64,000 bases of DNA, from NCBI RefSeq assembly GCF_024713945.1, contig NC_134682.1, positions 2,480,001-2,544,000 of the forward strand, written 5' to 3'. The notes beneath the pieces were generated by a model. That model made no database searches. It saw only the letters and a list, made by a program, of their open reading frames with translations, and was not told the origin of the DNA. Each line of letters opens with the position of its first letter. The first letter of the stretch is position 1. Shown piece after piece: positions 25,950-38,704 of the stretch. Origin of the DNA: Dermatophagoides farinae. Its lineage: Eukaryota > Arthropoda > Arachnida > Sarcoptiformes > Pyroglyphidae. The translations under genes were made by a program, and so were the position numbers.

Positions 25950-28900
25950 ATGACTCTGGGCATAGATATTGCTCATCGTCGTCGTTTGGCTATGGAATAT
26001 TGTCAACAAAATTTTCTACAACTACATCATCAACAACAACAACAACAACAACAACAACAAAAACAATCATCAGAAATGTTGACAACATCTAATCATAATA
26101 ATAATAATCGATTAAAATCAATTAATGATCATATATCAGCTACATTAGCAAAATGTCATAATAATAAAGATCGTATTGCAGCCAGTGAGTGTTTGTTGTT
26201 GTTGTTTATTCATCAAATTTTAATTATAACTTATTAATTGCAATTAATTACAATTACAACATAGTTATTTGATTCATAGAACAACAATTAATTACTTAAC
26301 TTTTTATTTTTTATTTTTTATTTTTGCATTTTCATAAAATAATTATAGTGATGGAACGATTAAATCTGGATAAATTACTTAAATATGGTCCAACAGCATC
26401 ATCATTGGCTGCGGCAGCAGCAGCAGCAACAGCGGCAGCCGCCGCCGCAACACAGAATATACCAGGATTTCCTCATACAACACCACCTGGTGGCGGTGGT
26501 GGTGGCACAAATACAGCCACCGGTACTGGAAATACATTATTCGACATAGCATCATTAATGTTGTTTGGTACACATGCATTACCGATACGTTTGAAAATAT
26601 TATTGGATCGTTTATTATGTACACTTGAACATGATGAATTAGTTAATCTGTTACATGCATTCGGTTGGACATATGATGATTATTCACGGGGATATATGCT
26701 ACAGGTAATTTGAATAAATCTTTTTTTTTTGTTTAATATTACATTACATTTGACAGTAATTCAATCCTATCTACGAATCAATGACAATGGTCAATATTGA
26801 TCAATATCGATGAATTAAACATTGAAGATTGTATTTGTTATCAATTTTATTTTGGTCAGATCATATCAATCAGTTTTAGGGCTATGATAGATGGATGAAG
26901 CAACAAAAAAAAAAAAAAAAAATACTTGCATATCTACCTATCTATTAATCCTTGATCTTTTACAGTGGAGGCAATAATAATAATCATCATGATGTGATGT
27001 GATGAGCATTTCATATCAGTAAGATAAAGAAGAAAAAAAAATGACATGTAAATACGTCGATCTTTTTTTTCGATCAATTCGATTTTATCATCAGCGGATA
27101 TAATCGTATTAAATTGCCAAAATAAAAAAAAAAATAAAAAGTCTGAAAGGAAAGGAATTATGATGATGATGATGATGATGATGATGAATCCAATTCAACA
27201 ATTGTTGGATATATCAGTGATTCATTTCATTTCATTCATTCATTTAATTCACAAAATAACGTGAATTAAATTTAGGTATCACCATCATCATCATCATCAT
27301 TTCTTTTGCTGTTCATCTGGATTATTTATTCAATCAATTGATGTATGTGTGTGTGTTTGTGTCTGTCCAGATCAATTATTCAAATTTTGTGTTACAAAAA
27401 AAAAAAAAAAAAATTCATTCGTCTGTGTCCATGTTTTTTATTTATTTATTTACATTCAATCTGTGTGTGTGTCTGATTGATTCTTCGGATGCCAATGGAT
27501 TTAAACATCGACATACTGATACGATTGATGACAACGAAATAAATTCAAAAATAAAAAAAAAACATTTCCGAATGACCATTTGCTCGCTTGTTTTTTAAAT
27601 TTTTTTTTTTTGGCCATAGGCTAACTGATCATTTTTTTTTGTTCACTGTTTTGTTTGTTTGTTTGTGTTGTTATGTAATACCGACCTTTTATTTTTTTTT
27701 GTCGTTTGTTTATTATTTGTTTGAATCGCACCTTTTTTTATCTCTCTCTCTCTCTCTCTCTATCTTTTTCTCTGTCTATCGTTTTGATTGATTCACAACC
27801 GACAAGTATAAAACAACAACTACAACACACACACAAGGAATTCATTGATTAATATAAATAAATAAATAAATGTCGTATATGCATAAAAAAAATAATTGGA
27901 AACATTCACCAATAACAACAACAACAGTATTCACAGGTATTCACACATAAGATGGATATAAAAATAACTTGTTGCAAATTTTTTTTTTTTTTTAGTTATT
28001 GTCGTTTGTTGGATGTATAAGTGCATGTGTGTCGTGTTTGAATATATAAAATAAAAAAATACAAAATTTATTAGCCTGTGATGATGATGATGATGATGCC
28101 ATCATCTCATCCCATTTGTGATCATCGTCATCATTGAATGATGGTGATCCAAATGAGAAAAGTGTAATAAAAAAAAAAAATTCAAAAGAAGCGGCAAACA
28201 TCTATCGAATCGAATCAAGAAATCGAATTGAATATATTTGTCAACAATCGGCTTTTTTTCATTTTCTCTTTCTCTCTCTCTCACTCCTAATTTCACGGCA
28301 TTTTTTTTATCAATTTTTGTTGTTGTTGTTGTTGTTGTTGAAATCAAAATTATCAATTGTTTTGTTTTTAAAAAACTTAATTCTAAAAAGAAAAAAAAAT
28401 TATTACACAATTCTATGTGACAAAAAAAAATGAAAAAGAAATTCTTAATAATTTTTGATGACCTTTGTGTGTGTGTGTGTGTTTTTTTTCAGGGTTCTTT
28501 GACTTTCATCGGTCATCATCATCATCATTGATATTGGCGGCGGCTATGTTTTTTTTTCTATTTGTTTGTTTCGGTCATGTTTATTGCTTGTTGTTGTTGT
28601 TGTTGTTGACAAGCATACATCAACAACAACAACAACAGCAACGAATAAACATTAAAAAAGAAAAAAAATGTAAATTCCATCTTGATGATGATCATGATGC
28701 CTCGAAGCTATTTTTAGCACAATATTATAATAATATCTATACAACAACAACAAAAAAAGAGTGCATCTTTGTGTGTGTGTGTGTGTGTATTATCAGTGAT
28801 CAATGTTCAGTTTTTATTATTTGTTATTATAATTCTACACATTGCTGTTTTTTTTGTTGTTGTTTTTCAAATCAAAGATGTGATCTTTCGTTGTTTATGA

Positions 28901-30110
28901 AAAGTTCATGTATTTTTTTTTTGTTAATTCAAAATCTGATCTGAATTTTTAAGAAAAAAAAATTATTTTCCACTATTCACATCAATATTGATCGATCGAT
29001 CGTTTGATTCGTTCGATTATAGTCATGTCACTTTTTTTTCTTGGTTTATTTTGCGACGAATTTTTTTTTCGATGCTTCTGTGATTCTTTCATAGATTTTG
29101 TATGCTTTTTCCTTTCTTTCCCTCTGCTGTCTTTCTTGAAAGTTTGTATGTTTTGTATGTTTATATTTAAAAGAAAAACCATCTTCATCATTAGTTTGTT
29201 GTGTATACACACAAAAAAAAATTGACGACGATGACTGGTTATATGGCTGAATTTTGTCAAAAAAAAACCAAACCAAACCAAACCATGCCAGACACACGAA
29301 CAAAGAATGCAATCCAGCTTGTCAGCCAAAGTTCCAAAGTTCTGGCTTTCTTCTTCTTTTTTTTCGGTTTGTTTTTGATTTTCTCGATTGTTGATCATTG
29401 TTGCCATCGCAATCATCATCATCATCATCTAGATGATGACGACAAAGACATGGCCAAAATGTTTATTTTATAAGAATATTTTGATGAAAATTAAACTTTA
29501 TGTGTTGTTGTTGTTGCTGTTGTTGGACACATTGAAAGACAAGCAAGCAATCATCATTTCAAGCCTGGCAATTTGTTATTTAGTTAAATGTCCCCCGAGA
29601 GAGAGAGAAAAAAAATGGCACATTATATTCGTTTCGTTGTTAGATTTTTGTTTATAAAAATTGTAAGAAATTCTTGTTTGTATACAATACACATATAACC
29701 ATAAAAGAATATAGACCAAATGTCAACCACCACCACCACCACCCTCTTGGATTTGATGTAAACAACTAAAAAAAAAAAATGCAAATTCAAATTTCACTCA
29801 TTCATGATTTTCGATGACAAAATCTAATCTATTCTATTTTTATTTGATAAATTTCTAGGATTCAATCGGTAACATTCTAACCAAATGGATAATCGTATCA
29901 AAAGAAGAGGAAATCTATATTATACAATTATTTCTAAAATTTCCGGAAACAAAAATGATTGCACAGAATTTCGTTATGAATGAATCGATGATGATGTCAA
30001 CGGTACCATCATCATCATCATCATCAACAACAGCAACAACAACAATGAATAATTCCATAACATCACAATACTCAACACCTTCACCACTACCACCACCACC
30101 ACAAATATCA

Positions 30111-30141
<31 letters not shown>

Positions 30142-32193
30142 CAACAACAACAACTACAGCAATCAATTCAACAATAACAACAGATTCATTATCATTAATG
30201 GTGAATGATAGTGCAATATTTAATAATCATCAAAATATTATTACAATGAATAATAAATTTTCATCATCAAATATCAATAATAGTAACATGAAAATCATCA
30301 ATGATTATAATGAGCTTAAAAAATTTAATTCAAATGATTCAAATAATTGTAATATAATGAATAATAATTTAATTACAACCAATAAGAACAATAATAATAA
30401 TAATAATAATGAAAAACAAACGATGGCAAAACAATCATTGAATCATTCAATCAAAATGGATCATCATCATCATCATCATGCAAATCATCATCAATTGTCA
30501 AAATATGATAAAAATGGAAAACATTCATCTTCATCTTCCACCACATCCACTTCATCATCTACTTCCGTTTCATCAAACCATCATCAACATAATAATATTC
30601 ATGATTCATTATCTGATAAATTTAAACGTTCATCAAGACAACAACAACAACAACAATTAGCCAATGAATTGAACGAAAATGAATCGACAATGATAATTAA
30701 ATCAGCCAAATTGAATAATAATAAAAATGATATGATAAATAGATCATCGACCAAAGAAAAGAATCAAATTCAAGTATCATATGATAATCTTAATAAATTG
30801 GATAATCTTATGATGGCAGCTGCAGCTGTTGGTGGTTGTGTATCACCATTCAATGAATTTTCATCAAAAAAATCATCAAAATCTAATAATGATCTTCACC
30901 TTCATCATCATCATGATGGTGGTCAATTTTTACCACCACCACCTCCCACCATAGGTGTTTCTGTATCAGCTGCAACTCCTACTTCACAACCACCACTACC
31001 ACCACCACCGGCTACAGCAGCAGCCGTTGCTAATTCATTATTATCATCATTACCATCATTGGCAAATTTTTCACCATTATTAAATCCGGCTACATTATTG
31101 GCTGCAACAACTGATCCCAGTAAATTTCCGGGAGGACTTTCAGCCGCTGATTATTGTAAAATTGATCTCAACAATCCAAATGCTGCGGCGGCTGCAGCAG
31201 CTGCCGCAGCAGCAGCCGCTGCCGCTTTCAATAAAAATTTGGATTTTAGTTCCTTTACAGCCACGACAACAACATCAGCTGGAGCAACTTCTACCACTCC
31301 CAATAACAACAGTAATAACATGAATGTTAATGTCGATAATAATAATCGAAACAATAGTAATGATAATATCAATCCAAATACTGCAACCGGTGTCGAAACA
31401 ATAATGAATCTAAGCCAACCGATTTCCGGTAGTGGTGGTAGTGGCAGCGGTAGTGGTGGCAAACGAAGTCATGGCCGTAATCATGATCGTCATCATCGTC
31501 ATCATGATAAGAATAGTGGTAAACAATCCGGTGGTGGTAAACATTCACGTAAATCAAATCATCCAACTAAACGACGATGGGATCCATTAATATTATCATC
31601 ATTGACAACAAACCCGACAACCGGAAAAAAACGTGTTCAATGTAGTGTTTGTCTAAAAACATTTTGTGATAAAGGTGCATTGAAAATACATTTCAGTGCC
31701 GTACATTTACGTGAAATGCATAAATGTACTGTTGATGGTTGTAATATGATGTTCAGTTCAAGACGTAGTCGTAATCGTCATAGTGCCAATCCAAATCCAA
31801 AACTACATACACCAAATTTCCGTCGTAAAATTAATCCACATGATGGTCGTACGGCTAATCCATATCCTATATTGCCACCACCACCAGGTGCATTATTCGG
31901 TATACCCGGTATGAATGGTGGTGTTATTACGAATCTGGAAACCTTAAATTCAACATTCAATGCTAGTACATCATCAGATCATTCACCAAAAACATCATCT
32001 GATTATGCAATTGATTTTAATTCAATGTCATCACATAGTTCAAGAGCAACACCTAATGAAGAAATTGTCGATGATGATGATGATGATGAACAATATAGTG
32101 ATGGTGATGATGTTGGTCAAAGTGATGATGATGATGATACTACAATCACCACTGGAAGAGATATTGGTATCCGTGTAGCCGATATGGATGACG

Positions 32194-32225
<32 letters not shown>

Positions 32226-32771
32226 GAAGATGATATTTGTATTGATCTCTCATTTAAAGAAGATACTCATAACAATAATAATAATAAAAATACGGGAAGA
32301 AAACGTAAAAATTTTAATCCAATAAAATTCTCATTAAATAATAATAATAATGAACATTATCAGTATTTGTCCAGTGATGATGATGAAAATGATAATGACA
32401 ATAATGATAATAATAATGGTCAATTGTCATCAGCATCATCATCATCTTCGTCATCACCTTCATCACCATCTTTATCATCAAGTGATACGGAAAATTATTC
32501 ATCCGATCAAATCAATGTCACTAATAATAGTAAAAAAATCAAAATCAATACTGATGACAACGGTGATAGTAATGATGATAATGATGGTGGTAATCGAATC
32601 GTTAAAAATCATCGCCAATCCATTGTAGATGATGATGGTAAATCCAATAATAATCCTGATAATAATAATGATACCGATATCGATGTCAATGATGATAATG
32701 ATGCTGTCGATGATAGTGATGTTAATGAAGAAAATAAAAACAAAGATCTCGATGATGACCAAAGAACATGA
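25950..32771 (+). CDS. disco: disco/basonuclin-family C2H2 zinc-finger transcription factor
   Basis: Nuclear DNA-binding regulator of the disconnected/basonuclin family. Three exons join in frame: 25950-26184, 26349-26704 and 29859-32771, giving 1167 residues. Residues about 142-235, split across the second intron, match the N-terminal basonuclin module ([20 protein letters not shown], then a HAFGWT..DY.RGY segment, a KEEE segment and FPETK). Two adjacent C2H2 fingers follow the family-specific KRRWDP lead-in (from residue 768): C792/C795/H808/H813 and C820/C825/H838 with a later His, ending in the hallmark [13 protein letters not shown]. The rest is low complexity: Ala, Gly, Ser, Thr, Asn, His and Pro runs, then an acidic Asp/Asn-rich C-terminus. 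Only one finger pair is present, as in insect disco; vertebrate basonuclins have three. The first ATG is followed by [12 protein letters not shown], but further 5' exons cannot be excluded. Family assignment is firm; disco rather than bnc as symbol is a choice. Confidence 0.9.
26705..29858 (+). other. Large second intron of disco/basonuclin gene (3154 bp)
   Basis: The donor follows CTA-CAG (GT at 26705) and the acceptor is AG at 29857-29858 after a T-rich stretch. The two flanking peptide halves together rebuild the conserved basonuclin module, which supports both sites. The intron is 20-40 times longer than the other introns here. It holds only simple repeats, T and A runs (A18 at 26905-26922 and 27396-27413, T15 at 27979-27993), GT arrays, and a 14-bp palindrome ATATTGATCAATAT at 26794-26807. 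No nested gene was recognised. Confidence 0.88.
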
Positions 32772-33939
32772 TCAAAGAAAAAAAAACAACAAAAATTGGT
32801 ATGTGTTATATTAATTGTTAATTATGTAATGTCATTTTTTTTTGATTATTTTCTTTTCTTCATATTTCAGATGACTGAATCATATCTTAATTCACACTCA
32901 CTTTATTTAATTTATCGATTAAATCAAACTCATCATCATCATCATCATCATTTGTGGACATTGTGTATACATTTATTGTCGTTGATCAAATTTTTTCTCA
33001 TTTCATTTTATCATCAGTGTTTTTTTTTTGTTCAAACACAAAATGATTTTGAAATTTTGTAGCTTTTAATTATATTCACTCAATCAATCAATCAATCAAT
33101 CAGACACAATTTTTAACATCGTTGCCATCCTATCCTATCTAAATATATCTTTCAAATGTTTTAAATTTTCTTTTTTTGATATTCTACTATTATGTCCGAT
33201 TTTAGTTTCTTTTTTTTCAATTTTTCTTTGTATCTTATACACCAAAAAAAACAACAACAACAAAAATTTATCCAATTGACCAACAAACACGGACGAATTG
33301 CACAGATTGAATTGATTTTCGCTGTTATCAATTTTTTTTTTCTTTCTGTCTATCTTCTCATTCCTTGGACATACTAATATATTAATAATAATAATGTAAT
33401 GTTTACATAATTTACGAATTTTTTTTTCTTCAATTCAAATTAAATCTAACTCAATCGATTGATTCGATTTTGATTTATATATAGATTAGATTGACAATGT
33501 AAGATGCCATGACAAAAACCGGTATTATGTTTTTATCATCTTCATCATCATCATCATCATCATCAACGACGATCAACAATTGAATTCATTTGACATGTTT
33601 TTCTGCTCTATCTCTATTGACCAAAAAAAAAAAAAAAAAAAATTCAAGAAACATTTTTGATCCATCGCCGCCATATATACTTAATTTGTAAATTATAATT
33701 TTCTTTCTCTTTTTCTTTTGATTAAAAATAATTAAATGATGCTTTTGAAATGATAGTAGAACATTTTATTTTTGTCGTTTGAATCGTAATTGATTATAAA
33801 TTGAAAAAAGTTAAATAATTTGGATTCAAATCCCAGAATGAACCCAATGCTGCCATCTAGTATCCAAGATGATTGATTTTGGATAAATCATATATGAAAT
33901 ATATATATATGCTCACATGGTTGATAATCATGATGCAAC
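32772..33939. other. Intergenic: disco 3' UTR side and PGS1 upstream DNA
   Basis: No gene seen. It contains simple repeats, (CAT)n near 33538-33563, a CC-preceded A20 run at 33623-33642 and a TGCCATCTAG word at 33851-33860, about 80 bp before the PGS1 start. Confidence 0.6.
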
Positions 33940-35471
33940 ATGCGAATACGAATATCAATCACTGTTCATTGTTGTTGGTATAATCATATTCCAAAAGAAT
34001 CGATCATTATGAAACGATTATTGGATTCGTTATGCGATTTGAATCTGTTATTGAATAAAAAATTTCAAGTACCAACTTTTCATGTACATTCATCGAATAT
34101 ATCGGTGATAAAAACACCAACAGATTTCTATGAAACTTTAAAGGTATTGATTTCGAATTTTTTGTTGCAAAAATGTTTAATTTTTTTTAAATTTCATCGT
34201 CGTAGAGCCTATCGGATCAATCCACGAAACGAATTTGCATATCATCATTATATATTGGAACAGATCATTTGGAACAAGATCTAATCCAAAGTTTTTCTCA
34301 GGCTAAATCAAAATCACCTGAGTTAAATTTAAACATTTTACTTGATTATAATCGTGCTACACGTGAAACACCGAAACCGGATCAACCCGGTTCATCAAAA
34401 TCGATTCTATTACCATTGATAAATAAGGGAGCAAATGTAAATTTCTACCTCACACACGTAAATAGTCGGCATCAAAGATTTTGGCAACGTCCAAAATGGA
34501 ATGAATTAATTTCTTTGCATCATATGAAGCTATACATTTTTGATGATAATATTGTCATAAGCGGTGCAAATTTAAGTGACCTGTATTTTACTAATCGTCA
34601 AGATCGATATATATTGATTCGTGATACACCGGCACTTTGTGATTATTTTGATCAATTAATTCAAACGATTGGAAAATTTTCACTCGAACTTAAATCGAAT
34701 GGTGATTTTCAATTACATGATGATTGGAAATATGACCCAAGAAGATTTCTTCATCGATATCTATTCAAAATGGAAGCTCATAAAGCTATAAGGAAATTGA
34801 ATGAAAATTTTCGAGATAAAACAAATTCCGATGATCAAACTGATGTTGATACAATTGTTTTTCCATTATTACAAATGAAAACTTTGAACATTCGGGATGA
34901 AGAAACATTCACCACAAGTTTATTTGATAACCAATGGCCTGATTCAACCCGATTCAACATAGCTACCGGATATTTTAACTTAGTACGAAAATACCAAGAA
35001 AAATTGACCGAAAATCCACAACTACCACCAACAACAATTCTCGTGGCTTCGGAAGAAGCTAATGGATTCTATCAGGGAAAAGGTCTTTTACGTTATGTGC
35101 CTTCTGTTTATACATATTATCTACGAAATTTTCTCCGACGAATCTCTACAATGTCCAATCCAAATCAGATTTCAATACGTTATTATAATCGATCAAAATG
35201 GTCATTCCATGGTAAAGGAATATGGCTACAAACACCCGAATATTATTTAACAATGGTTGGTTCCACTAATTTTGGTTATCGTTCCGTATATCGTGATAAT
35301 GAAGCTCAATTAGTTATTGTCACACGAAACGATCAACTGAGGAAAGATTTTCAATCCGAATTTGTCAATCTAGTCCAACATAGCCATACGATTCGAAATT
35401 GGCAAACAGATCTACCACGAATACCGTTTCTAATACCATTCGTTGCAAGCATTTGTCGGACTTTATTCTGA
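33940..35471 (+). CDS. PGS1: PGS1, CDP-diacylglycerol-glycerol-3-phosphate 3-phosphatidyltransferase
   Basis: Makes phosphatidylglycerophosphate from CDP-diacylglycerol and glycerol-3-phosphate, the committed step of cardiolipin synthesis in mitochondria (established for the family). Two exons, 33940-34143 and 34206-35471, join at phase 0 across a 62-bp intron and give 489 residues, somewhat shorter than vertebrate PGS1. The junction restores the family segment ending ISSLYIGT. It belongs to the phospholipase D superfamily and both HxK motifs are visible: H174-x-K176 with ISGANLSD.YFTNRQDRY after it, and H403-x-K405 followed by GSTNFGYRS. A TGYFNL segment lies between them. The start gives a short N-terminus with few acidic residues that could be mitochondrial; a second in-frame ATG lies at 34009. 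Same strand as the next gene, no overlap. Confidence 0.93.
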
Positions 35472-36672
35472 AACGGACTTGTTCGCAAGTAGAGTACAGT
35501 CTGTCTGTATAGCTTTTTATAAATTGAATAATTGTATTAAATTGAATTCAATTAAAAAAAATCTGAATGAATTCAATGAAATATCCATTATAAATATGAA
35601 ATGTCCATTTTGGGCATGTCAACATCATCTATGGTTATTATTATTGTCATATCATTATTCATCATATCATTATACGATAGTTTTTGTTGATTTCACGATT
35701 ATCATCATCTTATTGATAATGCTGGTTATATATTTGAAATTAAACTTCATACAATGATAATAATTTATCAACCATTTCATTGCTGCTGCTGCTGCTGAAG
35801 CTGAACTATGACATTGATTTGATCGGATATTGAACCTTGGATTGTTGTTGTTCGCTTTTTTTCATCACGACGTTTATCATTAAATGCCCCCCAAAAAAAT
35901 AAAATAAGATACATTTGAAAATTTGGAATCGAAAAAAAATCAATTTATTGACTAACTTACTGGCTGACTGATGCGGCTCATCGATCAACAAAACATTCAC
36001 GTATTGATAATATAAATACCATCATCGATTTGATTTATTCGTTCACTCTCGAATCTGTATCGAGGTTTATTTTTTTTTATCATCACATATTTTTATGCCG
36101 TTTGATGTGTGATGTTGATTTTGTGGTAAACAAATGAAATTTTTTTTTTCATTTATCTCTTTCTTGTACTCCTATCCGACACATTGTCATTGACAAAAAC
36201 ATAAACCAAACCGAAAAAAAATCTATTTTGTTCCTCTTTCCATTTATTTCATTTAATAATCAACAGAAAAAAAAATCGAATCAAATCAATGATTATCAAT
36301 GGAAAAAAAATTGAAAATAGTGAAATGTTACCAGTAGCGTATCTTATTAGCATGAAATTATTATCAATATTCGATTGTTATTATTTTCGAATGATCTGGT
36401 TTTTCATTTTTTTTTTCGTTGCTTTTCCACTCGATTCCAACTTTTGATTAGACGGCCATTCATGCACACCCCACTAATAGCCGCCATTGATTTTTTTTAC
36501 GATCATTTCAGGAGCAATTCGAATTTTTTTTCTCTTTTTTTCGATTGGTGTTTATTATTTGTTTGGTTGCAATCATAATCATCATTTAATAATTATAGAC
36601 CAATTTTCAAGATCATCATTTTAAATCAACAACATCAACAACAACAACAACATCATCATCAACAACAACAAT
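35472..36672. other. Intergenic between PGS1 and the LysA-like gene
   Basis: No gene seen. It is AT-rich with short T/A runs, a GCT repeat near 35783-35797, a GCCGCCATT word near 36479 and a CAACAACATCATCAT-type stretch directly before the next start codon. Confidence 0.6.
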
Positions 36673-38429
36673 ATGGCTGAAAAAGAAGATGGTGGAATCA
36701 TGGGACAAATTCGACGATTATCACGTCGACTTTCAGGTAATATCCTGTCGGCCGATCCAAAAGATGTTCGTGCATATATGTCCCATAATGAAAGTAAACG
36801 TAACATTTATAGCTATGATAATGAAGATCAATTAAGAATTGGTAAGTTTGTTCATCAATTGTGTTTGGTTTACTGTTAGTGTTCGCCATTAATATTTCAA
36901 TCAATTTTTCAGGCGGAATTCTTCTCAAAGATTTGGCTGAAGAATACGGTACACCACTTTACATTTATGACATTAATCGAATCTATGATAATTACAATCT
37001 ATTGGCTGGAGTATTGAAAACAAAGAATTTTCTGCTTAGCTATTCAGTACGAGCGAATTCAAATCTAGCCATATTGAATATTTTTTCAAGATTAGGCTCT
37101 GGATTTGATGTTGCTTCGGGTGGTGAAATTGCTCGTTGTTTAGCTGCCGGTGTTGATCCATCACGGATAACGTTTAGTGGATGTGGAAAGACAAACGATG
37201 AAATTGATTTGGCCATAAAATCGGGTATCTATTGTATAAACGCTGAATCATGGGATGAATTGAATCGAATCGAAAATGTTTGTGTCAAATATAACAAGAT
37301 TCAGAATGTTTCGATTAGAATTAATGCTGATACACATTCTGAAGGTAATTTCTTTTTAATTGAATGAATGAATTGTAATTTGAATAATTCTTACTATTAT
37401 TAATTAGGAGCAATGAGTCCAAGTTTACATGGTCATTCGACCACAACCCAATCGAAATATGGTGTTCCGATTGCCGATGCATTGGAAATTTATTCTCGTG
37501 TAAAGGCTTCATCAACAATGCGAATCAAAGGCATTTCATGTCGTGTTGGCACACATGTAACACATTTGGAAAGCTATCTGGAAATTCGTGACAGATTGTT
37601 GCATTTAGCTGATGAATTACGGCAAGAATCAAAAATCTGTGTCGAACATATTGATTTCGGTGGTGAATTCGTGGGCAATCTGAATGCAATGAATGCCGAT
37701 GCAACGGAAATTTCGAATTGGATTGAAAAAATAGCTTCACCAATTTTGGAACGTGGACTCAAATTAGTGTTAGATCCGGGTATAAATTTTATGGCCGATG
37801 CTGGTGTGTTATTGACGAAAATCGAATACGTTAAAACGAATACAAGCCATTCGAAAGAATCGTACGGCGGTACATCACCAAAGACCGGTTCATTTATCAG
37901 TTCACATGCTGGCCATCATTTGAAACATCATTCAACAAAACGTACATTTGCCGTTGTTGATGCTGGTTTTAATGATTTTGTACGTACAGCTATGCTTGGT
38001 CAAAATCATCATATTGTGCCTGTTCATCAACAACAATCCGTAATGGTCGCTGGTGTAGCATCAGATTTTAAATACGATATTGTAGGCCCAATAACCGATG
38101 CTGCCGATGTTTTTTGTCGAGATTTTTCATTGAACTATAAATTAGCAGCCGGAGATTATTTAATCATTTCGGATGCCGGTTCATATGGTTCATCAATGTC
38201 GAGTAATTTTCAATCACGAAATAAATTGGCAGAAATTTTAATCATCGAACGACAACCGATTGTCATACGTGAACGACAAAAATATGAAGAACAATATTCA
38301 AATGAAAAATTGGTACCAGAATTAAAATTGAATTCATCGAAAATAATTGAAGAGGCTGAATCACAAGAAGAATTACTTCAACAATCGACAACCAATATCG
38401 ATGAAGGAGATAATGAGAATAAAGAATAG
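36673..38429 (+). CDS. Diaminopimelate decarboxylase (LysA)-like protein, predicted pseudoenzyme
   Basis: Three exons (36673-36841, 36913-37344, 37408-38429) give 540 residues. After a 56-residue extension the fold-type III decarboxylase homology runs from GGILLKDLAEEYGTPLYIYD to AGSYGSSMSSNFQSR near the C-terminus; these segments and VDAGFNDF are LysA-type rather than ornithine-decarboxylase-type. Key cofactor positions are changed: the PLP lysine of Y-x-K-A-N is Arg103 (SYSVRAN), the ring-stacking His is Arg246 (SCRVGT), GGG is GGE (E287), EPGR is DPGI (323-326), and the catalytic C-E pair of GPxCES is T430-D431. An insert rich in Ser/Gly/His separates the beta-barrel and C-terminal parts. 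Loss of decarboxylase activity is inferred; the present role is unknown. Animals lack the diaminopimelate pathway, so ancestry by horizontal transfer is possible, but introns and base usage are host-like. Convergent with XRN2, 275 bp apart. Confidence 0.88.
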
Positions 38430-38704
38430 AAAAAAAAATCGATCAAAACAATCGATTTGCTTCCGCAATTTTTTGAACACTATCACGGGCATTTACTGAT
38501 ATATATCTTATATATTCATTTTGATAGTAGATTATTTAGATTGAGTGAATATTATATATTTTTTATTATTATTATTTCAGAGAAAAAAAAATCCCGCCCA
38601 CAAAATAAGATTGATTAATTATTTGAATACATTCAATTGATTGAATTCATTTATTTATATAATTAAATGAAAAAAAAGAAACGAAAAAAATGAATGAATG
38701 TGAA
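38430..38704. other. Convergent 3' intergenic spacer
   Basis: Short AT-rich spacer (275 bp) between the stop of the LysA-like gene (+) and the stop of XRN2 (-). It must hold both 3' ends; only the XRN2 poly(A) signal is evident. Confidence 0.6.
38650..38655 (-). terminator. Polyadenylation signal of XRN2
   Basis: AATAAA on the minus strand, about 50 nt past the XRN2 stop codon. Confidence 0.6.

Noticed and set aside
29267-29285. Short tandem AAACC-type array resembling a telomeric repeat
   Set aside because: The unit is AAACC, not the arthropod TTAGG/CCTAA, and only about four copies are present; it is an ordinary simple repeat in the disco intron.
31151-31462. Minus-strand Pro/Leu/Ala-rich frame inside the disco exon
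   Set aside because: Antisense shadow of the Ala, Gly and Asn runs of the real zinc-finger protein.
33820-33850. Possible tRNA T-arm (GGATTCAAATCCC)
   Set aside because: The candidate T-stem does not pair properly and no upstream D-arm, anticodon arm or acceptor stem fits.
36673-38429. Ornithine decarboxylase or antizyme inhibitor as identity
   Set aside because: The C-terminal SMSSN-SR motif, VDAGFNDF and the LysA-type spacing fit diaminopimelate decarboxylase; the ODC-specific C-terminal motifs are absent.
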